Positions 1 to 8,577 of a stretch of DNA of 64,000 bases are shown piece after piece; the first letter of the stretch is position 1; each line of letters begins with the position of its first letter. The DNA comes from Fibrobacter sp. UWH6 (GTDB lineage: Bacteria > Fibrobacterota > Fibrobacteria > Fibrobacterales > Fibrobacteraceae). The DNA is taken from contig NZ_FRAX01000015.1 in the NCBI RefSeq assembly GCF_900142465.1, positions 38,376-102,375 on the forward strand, in the 5' to 3' direction. The position numbers and the translations under genes are program-made. The notes below the pieces were generated by a model. It was not told the DNA's origin, did not search any database, and was given only the letters and a program-made list of their open reading frames with translations.

Positions 1-1499
1 GTGACAACGATACCGAGGAACATGTCCGCAGAACTCAGCTGATGGGCGCGGAACTTGGCCGCCGTATCGGCCTGAACGACGTGCAGTTGAGCGACCTTTC
101 CCTGCTGTGCCTCCTGCATGATATTGGCAAGATCGGTGTTCCCCTTGAAATTTTGAACAAGCCCGGCAAGCTGACTGCCGAAGAATGGGATACTCTGCGA
201 ACTCATCCGGTGAAGGGTTATCAGATTGCCCAGAGTTCTCCGGAACTTTGCGGTATCGCCGATATGATTTTGCACCATCATGAACGTTGGGATGGTGCCG
301 GTTACCCGGATGGTCTGGCCCGCGAATCGATCCCCCTGCTTTCTAGAATTATTGCGGTGGTGGATGCCTTTGATGCCATGGTGAATACCCGTGCCTATCG
401 TAAGGCCCTGCCTCAGGATGTGGCTATCGAGGAACTGAAGCGCTGCGCCGGTACTCAGTTCGACCCCAACATTGTTTCTGAATTCATCCAGATGATCGAG
501 GCGCTGCCTTCCAAGGCTTCGGAAGTGGCCGAGGCGGTTTCCGAAGAAGTCCGTGAAGTGGTCAGGGATGAATTGACTCAAGGTGCAAGTTCTGCCAATT
601 CCTTCCATAGTGTGCATAACCTGCGCTATGTCCGCTATACCCTGGACGAGCAGAATAACATTATTGATTTTGACAAGGACTTTGAACGTCTAACTGGATT
701 TAGTGCGTTGGATATTCAAAAGAATCGCATGAACCAGACGGACTTGCTGCCGCCTGAAGACCGTACCGAATATGTCTGCCAGATTACAGAAGCGCTTGGC
801 AAGAATCCCAGTGCGTTCTTTGAACATCGTATCATGCGTAAGGACGGTTCTGTTATTTACGTGCTGTGCTACGGTCGTCGTTATTTTGATTCTGCCACCA
901 GGTCCGGTCGTGCCGAGGTCATTGTGGCCGATGTGGCGGACACCTATACTTTGCGTATCATGGCTGACATGGAACGTAACAAGGTTCGCCGTCAGCAGGC
1001 TCAGTGGGAAAATGCTTACCGCAGGGATTCCCTGACCGGCCTGTTGACCCGAAACGCCTTCAAGAGTGATACGGAATTCAAGTTGCTGGAAGGCAAGTGC
1101 AAGGTGATGCTGTTGATGCTGGATGTAGACAAATTCAAGGAATACAACGACACCTATGGCCATGTCGCCGGTGACGAGTTCCTGAATCTTATCGGTCAGA
1201 CCTTGCTTTCTTCCTTGCGTCGAGATGACATTGCCGGACGTATGGGCGGCGATGAATTTGCGGCAGCCCTGTTCTTTAAGAAAGAAAGCTCCGATGAATT
1301 TATGTATGAACGCGCCCAGCAGATTTTCGATAAGATCAACATGACCTTGAAGATGGCTGCAAAGGGAACCAGCCTTTCTATGGGTGCCATTATCTCTAAC
1401 GAAGAGATGAACACCTTCAATGAACTGTATCAGTCTGCTGATAAGCTTCTGTACAAGTCTAAGGAAAACGGTCGTTCCAGACTTTCTGTTCGCCAGTAA
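1..1499 (+). CDS. HD-GYP / PAS / GGDEF c-di-GMP signalling protein (5' end missing)
   Basis: The frame is open from base 3, so the N-terminus lies outside the window and the first ATG (42) is internal. The visible part starts inside an HD-GYP phosphodiesterase domain, with the HDIGK motif near base 117 and HHERWDGAGYPDGL near 272-313. A PAS-like segment follows (about 645-940), then a GGDEF domain whose GGDEF signature is at 1245-1259. An RxxD inhibitory site (RRDD) sits five residues before GGDEF. By family knowledge, HD-GYP degrades and GGDEF makes c-di-GMP; both motif sets look intact, so the protein may be bifunctional or switched by its PAS domain. Its stop codon abuts the stop of the convergent TolC-like gene with no terminator between them. 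Confidence 0.93.
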   Translation, partial: DNDTEEHVRRTQLMGAELGRRIGLNDVQLSDLSLLCLLHDIGKIGVPLEILNKPGKLTAEEWDTLRTHPVKGYQIAQSSPELCGIADMILHHHERWDGAGYPDGLARESIPLLSRIIAVVDAFDAMVNTRAYRKALPQDVAIEELKRCAGTQFDPNIVSEFIQMIEALPSKASEVAEAVSEEVREVVRDELTQGASSANSFHSVHNLRYVRYTLDEQNNIIDFDKDFERLTGFSALDIQKNRMNQTDLLPPEDRTEYVCQITEALGKNPSAFFEHRIMRKDGSVIYVLCYGRRYFDSATRSGRAEVIVADVADTYTLRIMADMERNKVRRQQAQWENAYRRDSLTGLLTRNAFKSDTEFKLLEGKCKVMLLMLDVDKFKEYNDTYGHVAGDEFLNLIGQTLLSSLRRDDIAGRMGGDEFAAALFFKKESSDEFMYERAQQIFDKINMTLKMAAKGTSLSMGAIISNEEMNTFNELYQSADKLLYKSKENGRSRLSVRQ

Positions 1500-2801
1500 T
1501 TAGTCCAGCTTGCCCTGGTAAAGTTCCAGGAGCTTGCGGGCCAGAAGGCTTGTGTACTTGGCGTTGGTCAAGGTGACCTTGGCTTTTTCCAAGTTGTTTT
1601 TCTGGGAAAGATAATCGGTATAAGTGAGGGCGCCTGCGTTGCGCTGTTCTTCGGCGACGGCCAGGGCTTCTGTTTCGGCATCGACCTGGAGGCTGGCGGC
1701 CTTCCACTGCATATCGGCACTCATGGCGTTGATGTACAGCTTCTCGATGTTGTTCTCCAGATTTTTTGCGGATTCCTGGAGGGCTACCTGGGAAGAGGCT
1801 TCGTTCACCTGGGCCTGCAGCACCTTGTTTTCGGTGGAGCCGTTATCGATGATGGGAATATTGATGTTCAGGGAAAGCGTGTTTGTCCAGCCTTCCTTCA
1901 TCTGTTTGCCGTACTGGTCTGACTCAAAACCTGTAAATCCTGTTGTGGAGCTTGCGCCCAGAGTGACGGTAATGGAGCTATTCTTGCCGGTCACTTCGGT
2001 GTTCTTCTTGGCGGCCTTCACGGAAATACTGTCTGATTTTAGACCCGGGTTCGCAATACGTGCGTCTGCCTGTAATTGTTCGTAGGGCGGAAGAGCCTCT
2101 AGGGAGTCGGGGGTAGAAACGTTAGCCTCTAGGGCCACCACGTTCATGCTGTCGCTGGCGTCCACTTCCATAAGCTGGCGCAGGGTGGTCTTGGCGGTGC
2201 TGACATTCAGCTGGGCGGTCAGCTGGGAAACTTGTTTCTGCAAAACGCTGGACTGGGACTGGGTCAAATCCTTCTTGGTGACGGAGCCCGCTTCGTACAG
2301 CTTACCGTAATTTTCAAATTCGGCTTGGGCCAGTTCGACGGAGGCGTCGGCGGTGCGCAGGTTTTCCTGGGCGGCCAGCAGGCTCATGTAGGCGTTCAGC
2401 ACACTTTCTTGAATGGAACGCTCGGTCTGCTTGGTGGCGAGGACTGTGGCTTCCTTGGACAGCTGAGACGCTTCGGTGTTCAGCTTGGAGGATCCGCCAT
2501 CCCAGAGGGTATAGGAGCCGGAAACGCCTACAGAAAAACGGTAGTGGTCCTGGGGGTGGGCGGCCAGGGGGCGGTCGTAAATGGAGTTGCCGATGCTTGC
2601 GCTGACAGTGGGGCCGCCGCTAGCCTGGGCCTGCCTTACAGAAATGTCGGCGGACTGTTCCCTGAGCTTGGCTGCTTCCAGGGAGAGGCTTGCCTTTTTG
2701 GCCTGATCAAGGCATTCTTCGAGGGTCCATGTGCCGTTTGCTGCCCAGAGCGCGGTTGCACTGGCGATAAATCCGTAGAAAAATGCTTTCGAGTTGATCA
2801 T
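1500..2801 (-). CDS. TolC-family outer-membrane efflux channel
   Basis: This 433-residue protein starts with a signal peptide and then shows the two long Ala/Gln/Leu-rich helical repeats of the outer membrane efflux protein (OEP) family. The helices are recognisable from runs such as LAQAEFENYGKLYEAGSV and the matching C-terminal copy VAEEQRNAGALTYTDYL, a typical OEP hairpin motif. It would form the outer-membrane duct of a type I secretion or drug-efflux system. No inner-membrane transporter or adaptor gene is adjacent, so its partner is unknown. The start at 2801 has AAAGGT just upstream. It converges with the HD-GYP gene. Confidence 0.9.
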   Translation of the reverse strand: MINSKAFFYGFIASATALWAANGTWTLEECLDQAKKASLSLEAAKLREQSADISVRQAQASGGPTVSASIGNSIYDRPLAAHPQDHYRFSVGVSGSYTLWDGGSSKLNTEASQLSKEATVLATKQTERSIQESVLNAYMSLLAAQENLRTADASVELAQAEFENYGKLYEAGSVTKKDLTQSQSSVLQKQVSQLTAQLNVSTAKTTLRQLMEVDASDSMNVVALEANVSTPDSLEALPPYEQLQADARIANPGLKSDSISVKAAKKNTEVTGKNSSITVTLGASSTTGFTGFESDQYGKQMKEGWTNTLSLNINIPIIDNGSTENKVLQAQVNEASSQVALQESAKNLENNIEKLYINAMSADMQWKAASLQVDAETEALAVAEEQRNAGALTYTDYLSQKNNLEKAKVTLTNAKYTSLLARKLLELYQGKLD

Positions 2802-2902
2802 GACCTTTGGATGCCTGAGGTGGCGGTTTCGTTGCCTCGGGCAATCGTGGCGAACGGCGAATACAAAATAGAAAAAGTGGTGTGGCTATGGTGGCAATAA
2901 GA

Positions 2903-2933
2903 AAAAGACCCGGCGTATTGCCAGGTCTTTTTT
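2903..2933 (-). terminator. Rho-independent terminator after tRNA-Val
   Basis: On the minus strand AAAGACCTGGC pairs with GCCGGGTCTTT across a four-base loop with one wobble. A-runs and T-runs flank the stem on both sides, so it may work in both directions. It lies four bases past the tRNA 3' end. Confidence 0.75.
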
Positions 2934-2936
2934 CAG

Positions 2937-3011
2937 TGGACGGTATTGGATTTGAACCAATGACCTCTGCCGTGTGAAAGCAGCGCTCTAAACCAACTGA
3001 GCTAACCGTCC
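2937..3011 (-). tRNA. tRNA-Val (anticodon CAC)
   Basis: Read on the minus strand, the acceptor stem GGACGGT pairs with ACCGTCC, with discriminator A. The D-arm carries AGCTCAGTTGG, the anticodon stem CTGCT/GGCAG encloses loop TTCACAC, and the T-loop is TTCAAAT. The anticodon CAC reads GTG (valine). CCA is not encoded. Confidence 0.93.
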
Positions 3012-3024
3012 GAAGTGTGAGCCA

Positions 3025-3053
3025 AATATATAAACAACTTTTGGGGTTGTCAA
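3025..3053 (-). promoter_or_regulatory. Promoter of tRNA-Val
   Basis: On the minus strand, TTGACA (3048-3053) is separated by 17 bases from TATATT (3025-3030), 14 bases before the tRNA 5' end. This is a near-consensus sigma-70 arrangement and shows that TATATT serves as a -10 box here. Confidence 0.8.
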
Positions 3054-3073
3054 GGGACAAGATGAGTTTTGCC

Positions 3074-3538
3074 TTACAGGTACTTATCTTCGGCGGCCTT
3101 GAGGATGGTCAGGAATTCAGCCGGGGTCTTGGAGGCAATCAAATCCTTACGGACGCCGCCATCGGCTAGCAGACGGCTGACGGAGGACAGGGCCTTCAGG
3201 TGGGGGCCAACGGTGTTGCCCGGGCTGACAATGAGGATGATCAGGTAGACCGGTTCGCCATCGAAAGAAGCGAAGTCCAGACCGTTTTCGATGGTGGCTG
3301 CCACCATGCACATGCGGTCCACGTAGTCAATCTTGGCGTGGGGTACGGCCAGTCCGCAACCGATACCGGTAGAACGGCTCTGCTCGCGGTTCCATACTGC
3401 ATCGAAAATTTCGTTGCGGTGATCCAGTTTGTAGGCACTGCAGAGCGTGTCCACCAGCTCGTTCAGGATAGCTTCCTTGGTGGTGCTGGCGGAATTGATC
3501 AAGATGCAATTGTCAACAAATCTTTCGGAAAGACGCAT
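3074..3538 (-). CDS. PTS EIIA component, fructose/PtsN type
   Basis: This 154-residue protein covers a single EIIA type 2 domain (PTS_EIIA_2), including the motif GCGLAVPHAKID, in which His67 is the expected phosphorylation site. It would take phosphate from HPr or the nitrogen-PTS phosphotransferase. No EIIB or EIIC gene is near, which fits a regulatory PtsN-like role better than sugar uptake, although that is inference. The start is supported by AAGGA about five bases upstream of the ATG. Confidence 0.88.
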   Translation of the reverse strand: MRLSERFVDNCILINSASTTKEAILNELVDTLCSAYKLDHRNEIFDAVWNREQSRSTGIGCGLAVPHAKIDYVDRMCMVAATIENGLDFASFDGEPVYLIILIVSPGNTVGPHLKALSSVSRLLADGGVRKDLIASKTPAEFLTILKAAEDKYL

Positions 3539-3650
3539 ATTGTCCTTAGTCCTTTTGTAAATGTCTATAAATAGATATTTTAGAAAAAAAATCGCATTTG
3601 GGGAGTCCCCAAATGCAGATGTAGTCAGAAAATATTAAAAATTGCCGTTT

Positions 3651-4406
3651 TTAACGTAAAAAAGCCAATAATTCTGTCTGCGAGTTGAGTGCAGTTTCGC
3701 TTTCCAGGGCGTTTTTCATGGTCAAGACATCAATTTGGCCGGGTGCTTCGGCCTTTCCGATGGCGCCGTAGGTCAGATTTGCGCCCTCTTTTAGGCTCCA
3801 GAGGCGGCTGACCTTGCCGGTTTCGCCCATGCCGAAGGCGGCGAAAAGTTCGAATTTCTTGAAATTCTTCTTGATGAACTTGTAGAGGCGGTCGCAGTCG
3901 TTTTCGGAATTGCTCATGGCGGCGATCTTCAGACCGGGTGCCTTGAACTGCAACAGTTCCTTGGCGTATTCTTCCAGTTCGGCGTCGCTAGGAACCCTTT
4001 CGAAGTTGTGTTCCGAAATGAGCAGCTTGACCCTGCGGAGGGCGGCCATGTCGTGCAGCTTGCTGTAGTTGGCCAGGTAGTCTCGTTCCAGGTCCAGCCA
4101 TTCGGGGACTTCGGCGGCATCCAGAATCTTGCTCCACAGTTCCATGCGGTCTACCACGCGGGCATCGGGGAAGGTGCCGCCGTCGTGCTTGAGACGGATG
4201 GTGCCGATCTGCAGCTTGCCGGGAGCTACCTTGCGGACGCGGGCGGAGAGGCCTGGCCACTGGCTTTCTTCAAAGAAATCGTAACGGATTTCTACGGCGG
4301 TGCAGCGGTCAAAATCCTTGCGAACCGGATGGTTGGCGTCTTTTTCTGCGGCTTCTAGGGCGGCGGGGCCAATGAGGCCGACAAGATACTTGGTTGAACT
4401 GGTCAT
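3651..4406 (-). CDS. aroD: Type I 3-dehydroquinate dehydratase
   Basis: This enzyme converts 3-dehydroquinate to 3-dehydroshikimate in the shikimate pathway. The 251-residue protein has the type I (Schiff-base) landmarks: VEIRYD near 38-43, catalytic His133 in SEHNF, Schiff-base Lys160 in LKIAAMS, Arg201 in GKVSRLW and Gln224 in APGQI. The sequence is fairly divergent outside these motifs, but the order and spacing fit. aroA lies 33 kb away. No Shine-Dalgarno is visible. A TATATT box ends exactly seven bases before the ATG, suggesting a leaderless mRNA. Confidence 0.88.
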   Translation of the reverse strand: MTSSTKYLVGLIGPAALEAAEKDANHPVRKDFDRCTAVEIRYDFFEESQWPGLSARVRKVAPGKLQIGTIRLKHDGGTFPDARVVDRMELWSKILDAAEVPEWLDLERDYLANYSKLHDMAALRRVKLLISEHNFERVPSDAELEEYAKELLQFKAPGLKIAAMSNSENDCDRLYKFIKKNFKKFELFAAFGMGETGKVSRLWSLKEGANLTYGAIGKAEAPGQIDVLTMKNALESETALNSQTELLAFLR

Positions 4407-4413
4407 GGGCGTA

Positions 4414-4419
4414 AATATA
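4414..4419 (-). promoter_or_regulatory. -10 box of aroD (predicted leaderless)
   Basis: TATATT on the minus strand, followed by seven bases and the aroD ATG, places the transcription start at or next to the A of ATG. No clear -35 box was found. Confidence 0.6.
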
Positions 4420-4439
4420 GCAAAGGAGCGGGGGGAGGG

Positions 4440-4800
4440 GGCGCCTTTAGTGATGAGCGATGAGTTGTGAGCGGTGAGCTAGATAATCGCGCCGGAGGCG
4501 ACTTGTTCAGCCATGAGCGTTCAGCTTTGAGCCATGAGTTTAATAATCGCGTCGGAGGCGCCGGAATTAGGTGTCAGGTATGAGGCAACAGGCTACAGGC
4601 GCTTGGCTGTCATCCTGAGCGAAGCGAAGGATCTAGATATCAGATACCAGATATGAGATACGAGATATGAGTTTTTATAATCGCGTCGGTGGTGCCTATC
4701 TTTATAATTTGCAATTCATATCTCGTAATTCATAATTAAAAACAGTGGGATCCTGAAACGAGTTCAGAATGACACCCTCCCTTCACTGTTCACTATTCAC
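4440..4800. repeat. Patch of dispersed intergenic repeats
   Basis: This gene-free stretch is built of short repeated words. ATAATCGCG(C/T)CGG-type units occur at about 4484, 4541 and 4678. Degenerate (A)TGAG-rich strings recur throughout. A 'TCATCCTGAGCGAAGCG' element lies at 4609-4634, and an inverted 'TTCTGAACTCGTTTCAGGA' relative at about 4748-4770. The ATAATCGCG unit recurs inverted near 13964, and the TCATCC element recurs near 27926 and 60181. No coding signal was seen. Confidence 0.75.
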
Positions 4801-4806
4801 TCCTTT

Positions 4807-4835
4807 TTGACAGTTCTTAAAAATCTGACGATATA
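4807..4835 (+). promoter_or_regulatory. Promoter of clpP
   Basis: TTGACA (4807-4812), a 17-base spacer and GATATA (4830-4835) form a good sigma-70-like promoter about 53 bases before the chosen clpP start. Confidence 0.7.
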
Positions 4836-4888
4836 TAAATTGCTAATATTAACCTTGAACAAAAAGATTGCATTAAAGGATGCTATTT

Positions 4889-5470
4889 ATGGCAGATTGT
4901 AACGAAAAGAAAGAAGCCCAGACTCCGGACATGATGAAGAAGGCCGAAGAATACTTGGCCAACAACCGTCGCATTTTCCTTTGGGGCGGCGTGGATGATG
5001 AAAGTGCCGAACGTATCGTGAAGCAGCTTCTTTACCTGGATTCCCTGAATCACGACGATATTACTCTTTATATCAACAGCCCCGGTGGCGTTATTTCTAG
5101 TGGTCTCGCTATTTATGACTGCATGAACGCCATCCAGAGCGATGTGGTTACCGTTTGCTGTGGCCAGGCTGCCTCTATGGGTGCCGTGTTGCTGACTTCC
5201 GGTGCCAAGGGCAAGCGCTATGCATGGCCCAATGCCCGCATCATGATTCACCAGCCCCTGATCCACGGCGAAATCGTTGCCCCCGCAAGCGATATCCAGA
5301 TTCAGGCCGAAGAAATGCTGCGCATCCGTAACATCACCGGCAAGATTCTTGCAGAAACTTCTGGCCACACCATCGAAGAAATCGACCGCGATACAGAACG
5401 CGACAACTTCATGAGTGCCGAAGAGGCCAAGAAGTACGGCCTGGTTGATATCGTCGAAAGCAAGCTTTAA
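4889..5470 (+). CDS. clpP: ATP-dependent Clp protease proteolytic subunit
   Basis: ClpP forms the barrel-shaped peptidase that works with Clp ATPases to degrade proteins in the cytoplasm. From the ATG at 4889 the protein has 193 residues. The catalytic triad is in place: Ser96 in GQAASMGA, His121 in MIHQPL and Asp172 in TERDNFM. A leading ATG at 4880 overlaps the ribosome site AAAGGA (4875-4880), so the second ATG, eight bases past that site, is the better start. ftsY follows 21 bases downstream, probably on the same transcript. No clpX was seen nearby. Confidence 0.96.
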   Translation: MADCNEKKEAQTPDMMKKAEEYLANNRRIFLWGGVDDESAERIVKQLLYLDSLNHDDITLYINSPGGVISSGLAIYDCMNAIQSDVVTVCCGQAASMGAVLLTSGAKGKRYAWPNARIMIHQPLIHGEIVAPASDIQIQAEEMLRIRNITGKILAETSGHTIEEIDRDTERDNFMSAEEAKKYGLVDIVESKL

Positions 5471-5491
5471 TTTATTGCCCGCGAGAAAACT

Positions 5492-6418
5492 ATGGGATTT
5501 TTTTCAGCCATTAAGAATGGTCTTGCCAAGACCCGCGACGCCCTGATCGGGGAGTTGAAGGGTATTGTTGGCGCCGGTAAGATTACCGACGACACCCTGG
5601 AAGATCTTGAAGAACATCTGATCAAGGCCGACGTTGGCGTGGAGGCGGCATTCCTCCTGACCGACGCCCTCCGCGAAAACGCCCTGGGCAAGTCCCTGAC
5701 TACGGAGCAGGTCCTTGATATTATGCGTAACGAGGCGGAACGCCTTCTGAAGGATCCTCCCAAGTTCGAACTGAAGGGTAAGCCCCATGTGGTTCTGGTG
5801 ATTGGCGTGAACGGCGCCGGAAAGACCACGACCATCGGCAAGCTTGCGGCTCGTCTTATTGGCGAAGGCAAGAAGGTGATGATCGCTGCCTGCGATACCT
5901 TCCGTGCTGCTGCCATCGACCAGCTGGAAACCTGGGCCGAACGTTCCGGTGCGGAATTCGTGAAGCATCAGGAAGGCTCTGACCCGGCTGCGGTTGCCTA
6001 TGACGCCTGCCAGGCTGCCCAGGCCCGCGGTTGCGACGTGGTTCTGATCGATACGGCTGGACGTCTGCACAATAAAGACTACCTGATGGAAGAACTGAAG
6101 AAGATTGTCCGCGTCATCAAGAAGGTAAATCCGGATATGCCCCACGACATGTGGCTAGTCATCGACGGCAATACCGGACAGAACACCATCAACCAGACCA
6201 AGATCTTCAACCAGAGTTTCCCGCTGACGGGCCTGGTGGTGACCAAGTTGGATGGTACTGCCCGCGGTGGCGCCGTGCTTTCTATCGCCAGCTCCCTGCA
6301 GATTCCTATCCGCTGGATTGGCATGGGCGAACGCATCGACCAGCTGGTGGAGTTCAACAAGCGTGAATACGTAGACGGACTCTTCGAAAACGCACTGGAC
6401 GAAAAGAGCGAAGGCTAA
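5492..6418 (+). CDS. ftsY: Signal recognition particle receptor FtsY
   Basis: FtsY is the SRP-docking GTPase that delivers nascent membrane proteins to the translocon. The 308-residue protein is essentially an NG module: an N-domain helical bundle (about 1-90), then the GTPase with GVNGAGKTTT (105-114), DTFRAAAIDQLE, DTAGRL and TKLDGTARGGA. The long acidic A-domain found in enterobacterial FtsY is absent, which is common in other phyla. Its stop overlaps the next gene's start (TAATG), indicating translational coupling. Confidence 0.96.
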   Translation: MGFFSAIKNGLAKTRDALIGELKGIVGAGKITDDTLEDLEEHLIKADVGVEAAFLLTDALRENALGKSLTTEQVLDIMRNEAERLLKDPPKFELKGKPHVVLVIGVNGAGKTTTIGKLAARLIGEGKKVMIAACDTFRAAAIDQLETWAERSGAEFVKHQEGSDPAAVAYDACQAAQARGCDVVLIDTAGRLHNKDYLMEELKKIVRVIKKVNPDMPHDMWLVIDGNTGQNTINQTKIFNQSFPLTGLVVTKLDGTARGGAVLSIASSLQIPIRWIGMGERIDQLVEFNKREYVDGLFENALDEKSEG

Positions 6419-6891
6419 TGTTTTTGTCTTGCAAAAAAGCATGTTTTGAGGAGGGGCGTCTTGCCGCCCCTTCTTTTGCGTTTTTTGCTAGGCGCCTTGG
6501 CGCCGTTGTTTTATTGTTTGCGTTACCCTTTCTGACGTCATGCCAAAAAGAAGAATCGTATAATTCGAATTTTGTGGACGCCTTTGTGGAAATGCGCGTG
6601 GTGGAAATGACGTTTGGGGCAGATTCTCCGTCGGCCCGTATTCTGCGTCAGGAAATCATCAAGAAGCATGGCTATACCCGCGAACAGTTCCTGGCCGAGA
6701 CCGAAAAACTGCTGGACGATGAAAGGCAGTGGGTCGTATTCCAGAAGGCCGTGGTGGCTCAGTTAGACACTTTGTTGGCGGACCGCAAGGAAGATAATGT
6801 CAGGGCTTCCAAATCGGTTCCCCATTCTCCTCCGGTTAAGCCCGCGAATCCTATGCTTCAGCAAAGGAAGCCTAAGGGAGGTGATGACTGA
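6418..6891 (+). CDS. Small predicted lipoprotein
   Basis: This 157-residue protein has an unusually long N-region, a hydrophobic stretch and a lipobox-like LTSC at residues 39-42, so it is probably a lipoprotein. The mature part is helical and charged, and the Pro/Lys-rich tail looks disordered. It faintly recalls the DUF4296 lipoproteins of Bacteroidetes, but I do not rely on that. It overlaps ftsY by one base and the next gene by one base (TGATG), so it belongs to the ftsY / lipoprotein / thioredoxin-fold / glycosyltransferase run. Function unknown. Confidence 0.75.
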   Translation: MFLSCKKACFEEGRLAAPSFAFFARRLGAVVLLFALPFLTSCQKEESYNSNFVDAFVEMRVVEMTFGADSPSARILRQEIIKKHGYTREQFLAETEKLLDDERQWVVFQKAVVAQLDTLLADRKEDNVRASKSVPHSPPVKPANPMLQQRKPKGGDD

Positions 6892-7355
6892 TGCGACTCC
6901 TGTTCTTGATCTTGTTTGCTGCGGTCTGCGCCTTTGCCGACCCGCAGGAACCTAAGAGCCTGGTCCATTGGATGGGGTACAGCGAGGCCTTCGCGCTGGC
7001 TAAGTCCAAACCCAAGCTGGTGTTCGTGGACTTATATGCGGACTGGTGCGTTCCCTGTCGTGTCATGGACAAGAACGTGTATATGAATCCTATGGTGGCT
7101 GATGCGCTGAACCGGTACTTCTACCCGGTGAAGCTTGATGCGGATTCCCAGGATTCCATTATGTGCGACGGTCAGAAGAATACCGTGCAACGTTGTTATT
7201 TTGATGTGTGGGAGCTGAACGCATTGCCCGCCTTTGTGTTGGTGGCTCCGAAAGGCATGAGCATTCTGACGGTGACGGATTCCATGTCGCCCCAGGAGAT
7301 GCTTGAATTGCTCCTCAAGTTTCTAGAAAAAGAAAAGGAATGGATATCCCGATGA
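6891..7355 (+). CDS. Secreted thioredoxin-fold protein (DsbD C-terminal-like)
   Basis: The 154-residue protein has an N-terminal signal peptide (about 1-16) and a thioredoxin-like domain with the redox motif WCVPC (Cys53, Cys56) in the context FVDLYADWCVPC, as in Thioredoxin_7 and the DsbD gamma domain. It has two further cysteines. It probably acts in the periplasm as a disulphide reductant. A strong ribosome site (AAGGGAGGTGAT) precedes the ATG, which overlaps the upstream stop. The downstream glycosyltransferase overlaps its 3' end. Confidence 0.86.
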   Translation: MRLLFLILFAAVCAFADPQEPKSLVHWMGYSEAFALAKSKPKLVFVDLYADWCVPCRVMDKNVYMNPMVADALNRYFYPVKLDADSQDSIMCDGQKNTVQRCYFDVWELNALPAFVLVAPKGMSILTVTDSMSPQEMLELLLKFLEKEKEWISR

Positions 7356-8521
7356 GCGAATTGATGGGTGAAGATTTCCTCTTTGGTGTTCAGATTGTCT
7401 TTTGGACGATGCTGGTGCTGTTGATCCACTGCTATCTGCTGTTCCCTGTAACGCTTCCTTTTGTCAGCGAGCTTTTCAAGCGCAAGAAGTCCTGCGATGC
7501 CTCTGACGGTGAGCTGCCTACGGTGTCTATCCTGATTTCTGCCTACAACGAAGAGGCTGTTATCGAACGCAAGATCCAGAACATTCTTGAGATTGATTAC
7601 CCCAAGGAAAAGCTGGAAGTTCTGATCGGCGATGACGGTTCTGCGGACCGCACTGCAGAAATTGTCGCCCGCTATGCCGACCAGGGAATCACTTTGGTGA
7701 AGGCTCCCAAGAATGCAGGCAAGGCCGCCATGCTGAACCGTCTTAACGGAATCGCCAAGAATGACATCCTCTTGCTTTGCGATGCCAACACCATGTTTTT
7801 CCCTAACGTAGTCCGTAAACTTGTCCGCGCCTTCCAGGATGAAAAGATCGGCTGCGCCTGCGGTCACCTGATTCTTTCTGACAAGAGCGGAAGCGTTCTT
7901 GGCCGCGGCGAAAGCTCCTACTGGGATCTGGAATCTGAAATCAAGAAGTTCGAAGGTGTGCTGGACCGTCTGATTGGCGGCAACGGCGCTCTCTATGCCA
8001 TCCGCCGTAAACTTTATACGGAACTGCCGGTGAAGAAGAGCGTCATGGATGACTTCTTTATTGCCACCAAGGTCTTGCAGAAGGGTTACTATTGCACCTT
8101 CGTTTCTAGTGCTATCGGCACGGAACAGACCTCCAAGGAATCTACAGGTGAATACCGCCGCAAGGTCCGTATCGGCCGCGCCAATTTCAACTTCCTGTTC
8201 TCCTACTTGCCTTTGCTGAACCCGTTCCGACCCCTGACCGCCTACCTCTTCTTTTCTCATAAAATTCTGCGTTGGTTCTCTGCGCACATCTTTATCTTGC
8301 TGTTTATCTCCAACGTTCTTCTGCTGACCAGCGGCCTGGTGTACCAGATTTTCTTTGGTGCCTTTGTCCTTGGACTTCTTGTGGCGATCTTCAAGATTGT
8401 TCCTAGCGGATACTATTTCCTCTTGATGAACTTCGCCATGCTTAAGGGATTCTTTATGGCCTTTGGTCGCGAGAAAAGTGGCGGCTGGGCACGCGAAGCC
8501 CGAAGCGATGATGAAGCCTAG
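7352..8521 (+). CDS. Membrane glycosyltransferase, family 2
   Basis: A GT2 catalytic domain (TVSILISAYNEE, IGDDGSADRT, the DxD-like CDANT, and MDDF) sits between an N-terminal membrane segment and two or three C-terminal ones, the layout of processive or cell-surface glycosyltransferases. RKVRIGRANF may stand in for the Q/RxxRW acceptor motif. An earlier ATG (7340) directly abuts AAAAGGA. The ATG at 7352, in an ATGA overlap with the previous stop, leaves room for that ribosome site and is preferred. Acceptor and sugar are unknown; a role in surface polysaccharide is inference. Confidence 0.88.
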   Translation: MSELMGEDFLFGVQIVFWTMLVLLIHCYLLFPVTLPFVSELFKRKKSCDASDGELPTVSILISAYNEEAVIERKIQNILEIDYPKEKLEVLIGDDGSADRTAEIVARYADQGITLVKAPKNAGKAAMLNRLNGIAKNDILLLCDANTMFFPNVVRKLVRAFQDEKIGCACGHLILSDKSGSVLGRGESSYWDLESEIKKFEGVLDRLIGGNGALYAIRRKLYTELPVKKSVMDDFFIATKVLQKGYYCTFVSSAIGTEQTSKESTGEYRRKVRIGRANFNFLFSYLPLLNPFRPLTAYLFFSHKILRWFSAHIFILLFISNVLLLTSGLVYQIFFGAFVLGLLVAIFKIVPSGYYFLLMNFAMLKGFFMAFGREKSGGWAREARSDDEA

Positions 8522-8577
8522 TTTTTTGTGGAATCGCTAGATCGGAACGTCTGATTTTAAAACGAGAAGGAATTTGT

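Noticed and set aside
4440..4800. Possible small RNA or riboswitch upstream of clpP
   Set aside because: The sequence is explained by dispersed repeat words and I see no conserved aptamer core; the clpP promoter lies downstream of it.
7196..8287. 363-codon minus-strand frame over the glycosyltransferase
   Set aside because: The glycosyltransferase motifs are intact on the plus strand; the antisense translation matches nothing.
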